DNA of 35,751 nucleotides from an archaeon SCG-AAA382B04 (GCA_003034855.1 PZKD01000052.1:1-35751), one strand, 5' to 3'; positions 8,967-16,489 are shown, counted from the first letter of the stretch. Translations and numbers: made by a program. Notes: generated by a model from the letters alone, not told the origin.

Positions 8967-11657
8967 ATGGGCATTGATTATACTGATCCACAAGAAGGGG
9001 CTATCAATAAAACTGAAGGTAATTTACAAATCATTGCTTGTGCAGGGTCTGGAAAAACAGAAGTAATTTCTCGAAGGATAGCAGAAATAGTTGGCCATGG
9101 AACAAAACCAAGAAACATTCTGGCATTTACATTCACCGAAAAGGCAGCAGAGGAGCTTAAATTAAGGATAAGAGACCATTTAGAAGATTTATGTCCGGAG
9201 AATTCTGACATAGGCGAAATGTTTATTGGCACTATTCATTCTTTCTGTTTTGACCTTCTGAGAGATTTAAAACCCAAATATAGAGGGTATGAACCTCTAG
9301 ACGAACATAAGAGGATATTATTTCTTTCAGATAACTATTGGAATTCAAAATTACATCATTTTGATGATAGAAAATACAGAACTATAGAAAAATTCACCCG
9401 GAGCACAGATGTGGTTAGACAAGAGATGATTGACCCAGATAATCTCTCAGGTGATTTTAAGGAAGCATATGAAAGATATGAAGAACTTTTAGAGGAAAAT
9501 AGATACCTCGATTTCAGTAGCATGATCTATAAAGTGGTTAAGTTAATGAAGAATGATGAAGAATTTTTCGAGGAAGTTAGGTCTAGATACCAATATATAA
9601 CAGTCGATGAATATCAGGACATTAATCCACTACAAGAAGAACTGATAAGACTAATATCTGGTGAAGATGGCAATTTATGTGTTGTGGGCGATGACGATCA
9701 GTCTATATACCAATGGAGAGGAACGAATGTAGAAAACATCTTGACATTTTCTGAAAGATACAAAGATGTAGATTCTATCAAGCTAGAAAAAAATTTCAGA
9801 AGTACAGAAGGTATAATTGATACAGCTAGCGAGGAGGTAAAGGAAAATTCTAACCGATTAGAAAAGGAAATGAAGTATTACAAAGACGGAAATCTCAGCT
9901 ACGATGAAGGAGACATGTATTCTGTTTTCTTTGATGAAATGGATGATGAAATCGATTTCATAATAAACAAAATTCAAGAATTCAAGGGAACTGAATTTAC
10001 AAACAATAAAGGAGAAACGTTTACTCTAGACTATAGAGATTTTGCTATTTTCTTTAGGTCAGTTAGAACTTCCGGTAGAGAATTTATTGATGCCTTAAGA
10101 GAAAATGACATACCTTATATCGTGAAGGGCGCCGGTGAGCTTTTCAATCAAAATATAGTTAATTTGGCTATACATTCAATGGCCTATATAGCAGGTTTTG
10201 ATTATGAAGACAATACCAACGAAGAAATACTAAGAAACTTATATTCAAGTGAATTCAACGGCGAATTTGAAAAATTCTTCGAGAATCTTGAAATAGAAAA
10301 GGAAACTTTCGAGGAAGATGATTATATATTTTTACAAGAAGAATACTTCCGTCTCATAAACTATATGAGAAGCAGCGGGGGTGAATTTACAGAAGCCCAG
10401 TTATATAATTTAGGTAAGTTGAGCCAGGCTATTACAGATTTCGTAACAGTCAAGGGAAAAATTAAGGTAAGAGATATCAAGTACTTCTTAGGATTTATAA
10501 AAGGGCATGGTGAAGGTCAGTATGAAGAAGGAGGACAAGAGGACCCGACAAAAATAAATGCTGTTAAAGTTATGACGATCCATCGGGCCAAAGGGCTGGA
10601 ATTCCCTGTAGTTTTCATGCCAAACCTTGTGGGTGGAAGATTTCCTTCGGGGGCATCAGCCAGAAACTGGTACATCGATGAGAGCCTATTTGATAAAGAA
10701 AGATATCAAGGCAATTTAGAAGATGAAAGAAGGCTCTTCTATGTAGCTCTGACAAGATCACAGAAATACCTTTTTTTATCTGGTTGTGAAGATATACCAC
10801 AGCTTTCTAGATCAAAAAGTCCATCTCCTTTTTTCAAAGAGGTCCCTAAGAAATACTGTCTTGAAAACCCAGTAGATGATCCTACTGATAGGAAGGAAAC
10901 AGAAGAAGAACTACAAGAAAGGTTAAAAACTTTCCCTACATCTTACAGCGAATTAAGATTTTATGATAGGTGTCCATATGATTACAAGTTAAGATATATC
11001 TATGGATTTAATCCTAAGATAGTAATGGCTCTAGGTTACGGACGTGCTGTTCATAATATACTTAATATAATTCATACAAGGTTTCAGAATAGAGCACCCA
11101 CCGAGAAAGAGATTGAGGATATTGTTGAAAACAACTTCTATTTAAGGTATGCTCCCGACAAAAAAGAAGAACAATTCCAAGAAAACGTGGAAGATATAGT
11201 GAAAAACTATGCTGAAGGGTTTTCCGGGGATTTCAGCCTTACATTGAATACAGAAAAGGAGTTTGAATTTTCTATGGGGAATGCGCTTATTTCAGGGAGT
11301 ATTGACTTAGTAAAAAAATTGGATGAGGACGGAAACCTAGAAGGTATAGAAATTGTCGACTTCAAAAACAAAGAAGAGAGTGAGATGGCTACAGATTATG
11401 AGAAGCAACTTAAACTGTACGCCATAGCAGCATTAAATAGTCTGGATCTAAATCCTCAAAGAGCCACCGTGCATCACCTTGACGATAACTCAAACAGTAA
11501 TGTTGTGATAGAAGAAGACGAGCTTGAGAAAACAGAAAAGGAGGTCAAAAATGAAGTCAGAAAAATAATGCATAGAGATTTTCCAAAGATGCCTTCAAAA
11601 GATAAATGTTCGGATTGTGATTTTAAGTATATTTGTGAAAAATCAAAACAAAATTAA
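8967..11657 (+). CDS. UvrD-like helicase fused to RecB/Cas4-type nuclease
   Basis: 896 residues, starting 2 nt after mod. The superfamily 1A helicase motifs are CAGSGKT (25-31), TVDEYQD (212-218), GDDDQSIYQWRG (241-252), MTIHRAKGLEFPVVF and RRLFYVALTRS. The C-terminal nuclease has YDRCPYDYKLRY, then EIVDFKNK, and a closing C-x2-C-x5-C (Cys881, 884, 890). With the earlier Cys this forms the iron-sulphur site of AddB/Cas4-like nucleases. It probably unwinds and degrades DNA ends. Its tight packing with res and mod suggests a joint job, such as processing the ends made by Res. An AddA/RecB-like repair role is the alternative. Confidence 0.88.
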   Translation: MGIDYTDPQEGAINKTEGNLQIIACAGSGKTEVISRRIAEIVGHGTKPRNILAFTFTEKAAEELKLRIRDHLEDLCPENSDIGEMFIGTIHSFCFDLLRDLKPKYRGYEPLDEHKRILFLSDNYWNSKLHHFDDRKYRTIEKFTRSTDVVRQEMIDPDNLSGDFKEAYERYEELLEENRYLDFSSMIYKVVKLMKNDEEFFEEVRSRYQYITVDEYQDINPLQEELIRLISGEDGNLCVVGDDDQSIYQWRGTNVENILTFSERYKDVDSIKLEKNFRSTEGIIDTASEEVKENSNRLEKEMKYYKDGNLSYDEGDMYSVFFDEMDDEIDFIINKIQEFKGTEFTNNKGETFTLDYRDFAIFFRSVRTSGREFIDALRENDIPYIVKGAGELFNQNIVNLAIHSMAYIAGFDYEDNTNEEILRNLYSSEFNGEFEKFFENLEIEKETFEEDDYIFLQEEYFRLINYMRSSGGEFTEAQLYNLGKLSQAITDFVTVKGKIKVRDIKYFLGFIKGHGEGQYEEGGQEDPTKINAVKVMTIHRAKGLEFPVVFMPNLVGGRFPSGASARNWYIDESLFDKERYQGNLEDERRLFYVALTRSQKYLFLSGCEDIPQLSRSKSPSPFFKEVPKKYCLENPVDDPTDRKETEEELQERLKTFPTSYSELRFYDRCPYDYKLRYIYGFNPKIVMALGYGRAVHNILNIIHTRFQNRAPTEKEIEDIVENNFYLRYAPDKKEEQFQENVEDIVKNYAEGFSGDFSLTLNTEKEFEFSMGNALISGSIDLVKKLDEDGNLEGIEIVDFKNKEESEMATDYEKQLKLYAIAALNSLDLNPQRATVHHLDDNSNSNVVIEEDELEKTEKEVKNEVRKIMHRDFPKMPSKDKCSDCDFKYICEKSKQN

Positions 11658-11785
11658 GATATTTGGCATAAACCACGACTGCTTTGATATACGCTCTTTT
11701 CGGTGAAGTATTCCTGTTGATTTTTTACTGGGAGCTGAGAAGGATGTAGTGGTTAAACTTCCTTAATCTCTATATCAACCTTAAA

Positions 11786-11800
11786 CCACACTCTGTGTGG
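11786..11800. repeat. Short perfect hairpin
   Basis: CCACAC-TCT-GTGTGG, 6-bp stem and 3-nt loop, 130 nt after the helicase stop. It has no T-run on the plus strand, so terminator use is uncertain. The stretch 11658-11785 shows no gene. Confidence 0.35.
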
Positions 11801-12055
11801 GATATTTCGCCTCTAATCCCCCAAGAAGTTAAATGTGGAACGAAATCGATACCTATAAAAGGAATTTCTGGTATTTACAAGCTCATAGAAGAAGGCTTCA
11901 TCCTAGATGTTCTACAGAATTACACAACCTACGAAGACTATTTCAATCTATTGAAGACAGTAGATGAAAACCCAGAATTTGAGGAAACCAAAGCTAAGAG
12001 GTTATTAAAATCATTTGTTGAGAGTCATGACCTAGTTATTTCAAAGAAAACTGAG
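11795..12055 (+). pseudogene. hsdR: HsdR fragment (type I restriction subunit)
   Basis: A frame from GTG 11795. From about 11860 it gives IEEGFILDVLQNYTTYEDYF, then KAKRLLKSFVESHDLVISKKTE, which matches the mid-to-late helicase region of type I HsdR proteins. The first 20 codons or so do not look like HsdR. After 12055 the frame is antisense to another R-M fragment and has no meaning. Only about 65 residues remain of a protein of about 1000. With the hsdM remnant at 4286 it implies that a type I system once occupied this site and was replaced by the type III operon. Confidence 0.7.
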
Positions 12056-12058
12056 TTT

Positions 12059-12225
12059 GCATCATTTCCAAAAACATCAATAACTTTAACAAAGATTTTC
12101 TTTACACCACCTTCGTCATATCGGTGTTTTGCAGTAGTACCAAGCTCTCTTTCATTACTTGTTCTAAATGACTGCCACATATTATGAAAAACGTCGTCTT
12201 GATAATCAAAGTCAACAGCCCAGAT
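12059..12225 (-). pseudogene. C-terminal fragment of another R-M protein
   Basis: On the minus strand the frame reads IWAVDFDYQDDVFHNMWQSF followed by a segment ending KIFVKVIDVFGND. This resembles a tail I recall from large archaeal and bacterial DNA methyltransferases and restriction helicases; I cannot say which. An in-frame TGA stands just before it (about 12229-12231) and it runs directly into the opposed HsdR fragment, so two dead gene ends meet at about 12056. The interval 12226-12310 shows nothing else. Confidence 0.5.
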
Positions 12226-12310
12226 ACATCACCCCTAAACCACTACGAAAACATCAAACTTAAAGAACCGCCACTTACAATAAGAAATATATAGATTTTA
12301 TTTAATTATC

Positions 12311-12844
12311 TTATGTATACTTCAACACCTTTTTTACTTTTCTAATAGCTGGTTGAATTTCGCTCTTTGATTTAAGGCCTTGAAGCACATACTTCCCTGT
12401 CGAAAACAAGAGAAATGTACAGGAAGGATCTTCAAGGTACAAAAATACCGCTGGAAATTGTTCAGGTTCATATTCTACATTTATATCACTATCTTTCAGA
12501 GAACTGAATAATTTCATCAAATTAAATTTAGTTTCAAATCTTCCACCTACTGCAAGATTCCTTATTTTTAAGTCTGTAGAAAAACTTATATCAATTCCTT
12601 CTTCTCTTAATTCTTTAGACATTCGTTTGAGGTGTTTTTTAACCTCTTTTTTAGACTTCCCACCATAAATTAGAAGAGTTTTTTTGAAAGAATCCTTACC
12701 AAAAATTCCTATCTTGATGTTACTTTCCGAAAATGAATATTTATATCCATTATCGGAAGATTCGATATTATCAACCTTAGCTAAATTATTGCTATTAATT
12801 TCTGCCTTACACATCGTCATTAGTGACAAAATTCTTTTCTCCAT
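12311..12844 (-). CDS. Divergent TATA-binding protein (TBP) homologue
   Basis: 177 residues. Residues 94-175 match the second TBP repeat: IRNLAVGG (94-101), VEYEPEQFP (123-131), LLFSTGKYVLQGLKSK (145-160) and a final helix. The first repeat (about 15-88) is degenerate: it keeps LLIYGGKSKKEV near the end but lacks the YNPEQFPG block. The gene has a canonical TATA box (CCTTATATAC, minus strand, about 12869-12878), 25-34 nt before its ATG, consistent with a leaderless mRNA. Housekeeping TBP is far more conserved, so this is an accessory paralogue. It may direct RNA polymerase to special promoters or compete with host TBP. The TBP homology is secure; the role is inference. Confidence 0.8.
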   Translation of the reverse strand: MEKRILSLMTMCKAEINSNNLAKVDNIESSDNGYKYSFSESNIKIGIFGKDSFKKTLLIYGGKSKKEVKKHLKRMSKELREEGIDISFSTDLKIRNLAVGGRFETKFNLMKLFSSLKDSDINVEYEPEQFPAVFLYLEDPSCTFLLFSTGKYVLQGLKSKSEIQPAIRKVKKVLKYT

Positions 12845-12868
12845 AACAAAACAAAATTATTTCTAGGA

Positions 12869-12878
12869 GTATATAAGG
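12869..12878 (-). promoter_or_regulatory. TATA box of the TBP-like gene
   Basis: CCTTATATAC on the minus strand, centred about 29 nt before the ATG at 12844, matching archaeal leaderless promoters. No TTAGGCACAAC motif is present here. Confidence 0.6.
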
Positions 12879-12905
12879 GTAAGTGATGAATCTTAAAGAC
12901 AAAGA

Positions 12906-13082
12906 TTAAACATATAATTGACTTTTTCTTTTCTTCAACTTCTCCCTAAGATTCTTCTGAACTTCTTTAAGTTTTTCTTCAGAAACATCCCACTCAGGTC
13001 TCTCTTTTACGAGCTCCTCTAGGTAGTGGATGGAGAATAGGTTTTTGTTGTTAAATTTGGTTAGGGTCTTTTGAGTTAACAC
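12906..13082 (-). pseudogene. 58-codon methylase-like fragment
   Basis: From GTG 13082 the frame reads TLTKFNNKNLFSIHYLEELV, then ERPEWDV and a basic helix ending in TAA at 12906. The NNKNLFSIHYLEE and PEW phrases resemble the opening of large Eco57I/PglX-like methylases or related R-M proteins in my recollection. The rest of such a gene is absent. It is probably a fourth R-M remnant in this island. It could instead be a small DNA-binding peptide. Confidence 0.4.
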
Positions 13083-13234
13083 AGGTGATATTTATCTCGA
13101 TTTTAGATTATAATCCTTTTCATTTAAACAAAAAAATTGTTTATTTTTGGGTCCTTTTAGAAATATCCAGGCTTTTATAAAAGGAGAACATGGAAAAACC
13201 TCCTATATCTTTTTTTTCAACAGCAAATTTAGGA
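13083..13234. other. AT-rich spacer before the metalloprotease promoter
   Basis: No gene seen. It contains TTTCAACAGCAAATTTAGG just before the first motif copy; a similar T-run with TTCAACAA stands before other motif copies (13274 and 16627), suggesting a longer shared promoter module. Confidence 0.3.
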
Positions 13235-13245
13235 TTAGGCACAAC
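13235..13245 (+). promoter_or_regulatory. Element motif TTAGGCACAAC, distal copy
   Basis: First of two same-strand copies 52 bp apart before the 13322 gene. Confidence 0.65.
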
Positions 13246-13286
13246 ATTTTTGTTTATTTTTGGGAGTTTTTTTCAACAAAAACCTT

Positions 13287-13297
13287 TTAGGCACAAC
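13287..13297 (+). promoter_or_regulatory. Element motif TTAGGCACAAC, proximal copy
   Basis: It covers -35 to -25 relative to the ATG at 13322, the position of a TATA box for a leaderless gene. No better TATA box is visible there. TTCAACAAAAACC precedes it. Confidence 0.7.
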
Positions 13298-13321
13298 AAT
13301 TTTATTTAGTTTTGATTAAAT

Positions 13322-14803
13322 ATGGCTTATATTAGAACTAAACAAATCCCTCCTAATGAAGGAAATTATTATGCTTATTTGGTTAAGGGAGAGAGATCTG
13401 GAGATAAGGTTAATCAAAAAGTACTCCAGTATATTGGAAGAGTAAATCCTAGGGATATTTCTATTGATCCTGATGAGGTTGAAGAGGAGTATCAGAAATA
13501 TCTTTTAGATGTTGATAAGTTTTCTAAGGGAAACTGGAATAAAATGACTGAAGGGATGGGAGCTGATGGCTTTAGAATTGGAGGGGATGAAATAGCCTGG
13601 TTTCCTGAAGGGGATGAGGAATTTAGAGTTAGTGCTCAAAAAATGGATTGGCATGATGGAAAGCACAATTATGGCTTTTTAATCCATGTTAATGGAGATA
13701 AATTGATTCAGAAAAAGGCTGAAAGCATGGAGGAAGCTAAAGAGATGGCTCTAGAGTTTATGAATAATAATCCTGATACTGAGGAATGGCTGGAGAGTTA
13801 TAGAAAAGAGAGGGTTAAACAACAATTAATTAATGAAAATGAGTTAAGTAAAGAAAAGAGAGGAGCTAAAGGATCTATTGGTGAATGGGAGAAAAAAGAA
13901 TCAATTAAAGGAGATGTTGTTGAGGGATATATGATTGATCATGAGGATAGTAAAGAGATTTCATTAGTTAATATTAAAGAGGATCCTGATGGTTATACAG
14001 CTAAAGCTATAAGATTTAGGCCTAAAACACATAAAGAATCGAGGAGATTTAAGGGAAAAGCTGAGTATGGAACTTTACAACAAAAAATTAGAATTGGAGA
14101 GGGATTAACTAAAGAAGAGGCTCAGGAAAGAGTAAGAAGTTTCTTAGAGGATTATAAGACTGGAGTTAAGATATATGGAGAATCAGAGCCTAGATATAAT
14201 CCTGAAACTGGAGAGATAGAAACAACTTCATCAAAATATATAGATTTTGATTTTAGAGATAGTAAGAACTTCAATAAATTATCTAATGATAGGAAAAAAA
14301 AGAGGATTAAAGAGATTTTTAAGGAAGAGGCTGAGGATATATGGGATTTTGAGGGTTTAGGTGAGGATTTAGATGTTGATGTTGTTGTTAAGAAGAGCTC
14401 CAAAAAAACCAAAAAGAAGGCTCCAGCTAGTTTAGTGAAACCATCTAAAGGCCAGGCCATTGGAGATACTTTAGTTAAGACTCCTAAAGACTTAAAGCTC
14501 AGAGTTTCTCCAAAAGTAATGAAAAATTATTCTGGAGATAAGGTTAAGGATTTGATGAAGCATGAGGCTCTTCATTTAGGCTATAATAGGCACAATGAAG
14601 ATTTTAAGAAAAAGGCTGATTCTGAGGGAGCTCCAATATCAGAGAGGCATGGAGAGAGAGGTTACATTGGGATTCAGGAGCAAGAGAATAAGGGAGAGAG
14701 ATATGAAACTGTTGATAAGATTGAATCTTATGATGAAGCTAAAGAGAGAGCTGAGGAATTAGCTGAGGAAAATCCTAATAAGAGTTATAGGTTAGATTTT
14801 TAG
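13322..14803 (+). CDS. YLVK-domain protein fused to HExxHxxxxxH metalloprotease domain
   Basis: 493 residues. The N-terminal 60 match the 346-555 protein closely (GNYYAYLVKGER, NQKVLQYIG). The middle holds segments each ending in a helix rich in Glu and Ala (SMEEAKEMALEFM at about 138-150, LTKEEAQERVRSFLED), which recur at the C-terminus (YDEAKERAEELAEENP) and may be small repeat domains. A Lys-rich linker (about 355-380) leads to HEALHLGYNRH (414-424), a zinc-binding HExxH-x5-H as in SprT/WLM-like proteases. No signal peptide, so it acts in the cytoplasm. SprT-like enzymes cut DNA-bound proteins, so an assault on host chromatin proteins is conceivable. By eye there is one CpG in 1482 bp. Confidence 0.75.
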   Translation: MAYIRTKQIPPNEGNYYAYLVKGERSGDKVNQKVLQYIGRVNPRDISIDPDEVEEEYQKYLLDVDKFSKGNWNKMTEGMGADGFRIGGDEIAWFPEGDEEFRVSAQKMDWHDGKHNYGFLIHVNGDKLIQKKAESMEEAKEMALEFMNNNPDTEEWLESYRKERVKQQLINENELSKEKRGAKGSIGEWEKKESIKGDVVEGYMIDHEDSKEISLVNIKEDPDGYTAKAIRFRPKTHKESRRFKGKAEYGTLQQKIRIGEGLTKEEAQERVRSFLEDYKTGVKIYGESEPRYNPETGEIETTSSKYIDFDFRDSKNFNKLSNDRKKKRIKEIFKEEAEDIWDFEGLGEDLDVDVVVKKSSKKTKKKAPASLVKPSKGQAIGDTLVKTPKDLKLRVSPKVMKNYSGDKVKDLMKHEALHLGYNRHNEDFKKKADSEGAPISERHGERGYIGIQEQENKGERYETVDKIESYDEAKERAEELAEENPNKSYRLDF

Positions 14804-14835
14804 GATAACAAGAATTGAGTTTGGAAGGGTTTTTT

Positions 14836-14851
14836 GAGGATGATTATCCTC
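14836..14851. terminator. Hairpin after the metalloprotease gene
   Basis: GAGGAT-GATT-ATCCTC, a perfect 6-bp stem, 33 nt after the stop. A T-run precedes the stem and no T-run directly follows, so termination is plausible but not certain. Confidence 0.35.
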
Positions 14852-14892
14852 CAAGCCATTAACTAGGAAAACCATCCTCTTTTTGAAGTAAC

Positions 14893-15216
14893 ATGAAGGT
14901 TAGATCTGATCTTCCATTGGATCCTGAAGTTATTAAGAGTATTCATAGGAGTAGAGTTAGGGAGAAAACTCTATTGTTTCTGGATGATATTTTTCCTAAA
15001 AGCTCTTATCTATCTCAGATTGGTAGGGAAATTAAATCAGATCCTAGTAATGTTAAGGGTTGTTTGGAGGGGATGGGAGAAAGATATAAAGCTGAAAGAT
15101 CTTTAATTGAGTTGGGTTTGGTTGAGGAGGTTGATGAGAGATATAGGGTTTCTGAGAGGGGAAGGGATATTGCTGAAAAAATTAAGAGATCTTCTTTTCC
15201 AAAGATGAGGAGCTAA
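14893..15216 (+). CDS. Winged-helix transcription regulator, archaeal
   Basis: 107 residues. RSRVREKTLLFLDDIFP (about 19-35) and SYLSQIGREIKSDPSNVKGC (about 38-57) form the helix-turn-helix, followed by a wing-like segment LVEEVDERYRVSERGRDIAE. This sequence type recurs in archaeal chromosomes and plasmids as a MarR/ArsR-like DNA-binding protein. It has no cysteine ligand set for metal sensing and no membrane segment. It is a good candidate to bind the element motif. There is no CpG in the gene. ATG 14893 is preceded by TTTTTGAAGTAAC without a strong ribosome site. Confidence 0.75.
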   Translation: MKVRSDLPLDPEVIKSIHRSRVREKTLLFLDDIFPKSSYLSQIGREIKSDPSNVKGCLEGMGERYKAERSLIELGLVEEVDERYRVSERGRDIAEKIKRSSFPKMRS

Positions 15217-15237
15217 TGGTTTTTAGAAATTAAGAGT

Positions 15238-15248
15238 TTAGGCACAAC
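15238..15248 (+). promoter_or_regulatory. Element motif TTAGGCACAAC without an obvious gene
   Basis: Exact copy. Downstream there is only an 18-codon frame (ATG 15253) and a strong hairpin, so it may drive a small RNA. Confidence 0.6.
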
Positions 15249-15252
15249 ATTT

Positions 15253-15380
15253 ATGTCGTATTTGAAGCAAAGTTATTATTGTCAAAATACTGAGGGAAGA
15301 GGAAGGGGTTAGGGAGAAATACCCTATCCAAAATCCTGGTTTCTCTCCTCTTCCCCCCCACCCCTCCTATTCTTTTTAAA
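15253..15380 (+). ncRNA. Candidate structured small RNA
   Basis: Follows an element motif. It contains a perfect 10-bp stem GGGAAGAGGA (15294-15303) with TCCTCTTCCC (15346-15355), extended inwards by GAGAAA (15314-15319) with TTTCTC (15340-15345), and an alternative inner hairpin GGTTAGGG/CCCTATCC (15307-15329). A C-rich stretch and TTCTTTTT (15370-15377) follow, giving a terminator-like end. An 18-codon frame at 15253-15309 overlaps its start. It also sits between convergent genes, so a plain two-way terminator is an alternative. Confidence 0.4.
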
Positions 15381-15408
15381 TTAATTTCTAGGATCCCCTG
15401 AAATTATT

Positions 15409-16287
15409 TTATCTCGTTAGCTCGAACCTTTTCCTCTCTGCTTCTTCAATCTCCTTTTCTGTTATCGAATGTATGTATTTATCTTCTTCTCTCAGTTCCT
15501 CCAATTCATCTTTAATTCCCAACTTTTTTTCAATTTCTTCTGCTATATTTTTTAACTCCTTCATCTTTTTGGAAACTTCACCCTCTTTACGAATTTTTAA
15601 CCATAAATCTGAAAATTTGTTATAAGTAGTGTCGTATTGATCTTTCCCTTTAGAAATCTCTTCTTTATTTTTCAGAATCCATTTTGGAAGCTCTCTAAGA
15701 AAATATTTTTCAAACCAATCTTTGAGTTCACCTATTTTCTTATCCTTATATAATTTTTCTAAATGCTCGTTTAGTTCACTACTTTTAATTTTCTTAGCTT
15801 CTCTCTCAATGACCTCCTCCAGACCCTCTCTTTTTGAACTGTATTTTTTTCTGAGATCTCGATATCTGTAAATTTTTCTGGCCAATCCCTCATTATCCCT
15901 TTTGAGGTCTCTAAGTAAATCCCACTTCACCCCCCTATTGGTATACATCTTTTTGAATTCCCCACCTTTGATTTTTTTTACATTATTTTTATTCCGATCT
16001 AGTTGTTCGATTAGGGGGTCAATTAAGTTAACTATCATATCTACTATCGCATGCTTCCTTCTTGATATACGTTTTTCTTTTAATTCCTCTCTTGAAACCT
16101 CGACAAGATTTTTGGTCTGCAAGGCATAATAGGCCGTAATAAGTGCTAGGACAGATACAACAATCACATTCGCCAAATCACCTGATATAAATTTGAAACA
16201 AGTACCAAGAACCAAGATAGCAATGATGATGGATATGATTATCAATTTAATTGAAAAATTAACTTTTCTCATTTCTGTTTCCCTCAC
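15409..16287 (-). CDS. Two-TM coiled-coil membrane protein
   Basis: 292 residues from GTG 16287; ATG 16272 is an alternative start. Two hydrophobic helices (about 11-30 and 37-55) are followed by AYYALQTKNLVEVSREELKE and a long basic/acidic helical region rich in Lys and Glu with likely coiled coils. The protein would be anchored in the membrane with its large domain in the cytoplasm. The family is not recognised. It is opposed to all neighbours, has no motif but an AT-rich TATA-like promoter (about 16290-16325), and sits between viral modules. This pattern is common for superinfection-exclusion or defence genes carried by viruses, but that role is inference. Confidence 0.65.
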   Translation of the reverse strand: MRETEMRKVNFSIKLIIISIIIAILVLGTCFKFISGDLANVIVVSVLALITAYYALQTKNLVEVSREELKEKRISRRKHAIVDMIVNLIDPLIEQLDRNKNNVKKIKGGEFKKMYTNRGVKWDLLRDLKRDNEGLARKIYRYRDLRKKYSSKREGLEEVIEREAKKIKSSELNEHLEKLYKDKKIGELKDWFEKYFLRELPKWILKNKEEISKGKDQYDTTYNKFSDLWLKIRKEGEVSKKMKELKNIAEEIEKKLGIKDELEELREEDKYIHSITEKEIEEAERKRFELTR

Positions 16288-16478
16288 ATCTAAATTTTAT
16301 AATTACTTTATATCTATATTTTTTGACTCTCCACATCCTCTAACATTTTAAAATTATCTCAAAAAGGGAACTCTGCAACTAAAGATGTCAAAGCAGAATG
16401 TAATGTAATTGTTCAGAAATTTGAATCCTGGAAAAAATAAAAAAAGAGGGGAGTTGGGGGAGAATAGGAGGTATTTTT

Positions 16479-16489
16479 GTTGTGCCTAA
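16479..16489 (-). promoter_or_regulatory. Element motif, minus strand
   Basis: Exact copy, 40 bp from the next minus-strand copy and about 190 nt before the minus-strand gene at 16287. Confidence 0.55.

Larger units (their letters stand above)
4001..13230. mobile_element. Defence island inserted in the element
   Basis: This segment has no element motif and has ordinary CpG frequency. It consists of R-M genes: truncated hsdM, intact res-mod-helicase/nuclease, an hsdR fragment, an antisense R-M C-terminal fragment, a TBP-like gene and a methylase-like fragment. No insertion-sequence ends were found at its margins, so how it entered is unclear. The boundaries are approximate. Confidence 0.45.

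Noticed and set aside
12056-12187. C-terminal part of the 11795 frame as protein
   Set aside because: After the HsdR-like part the frame is antisense to an R-M C-terminal fragment that reads sensibly on the minus strand.
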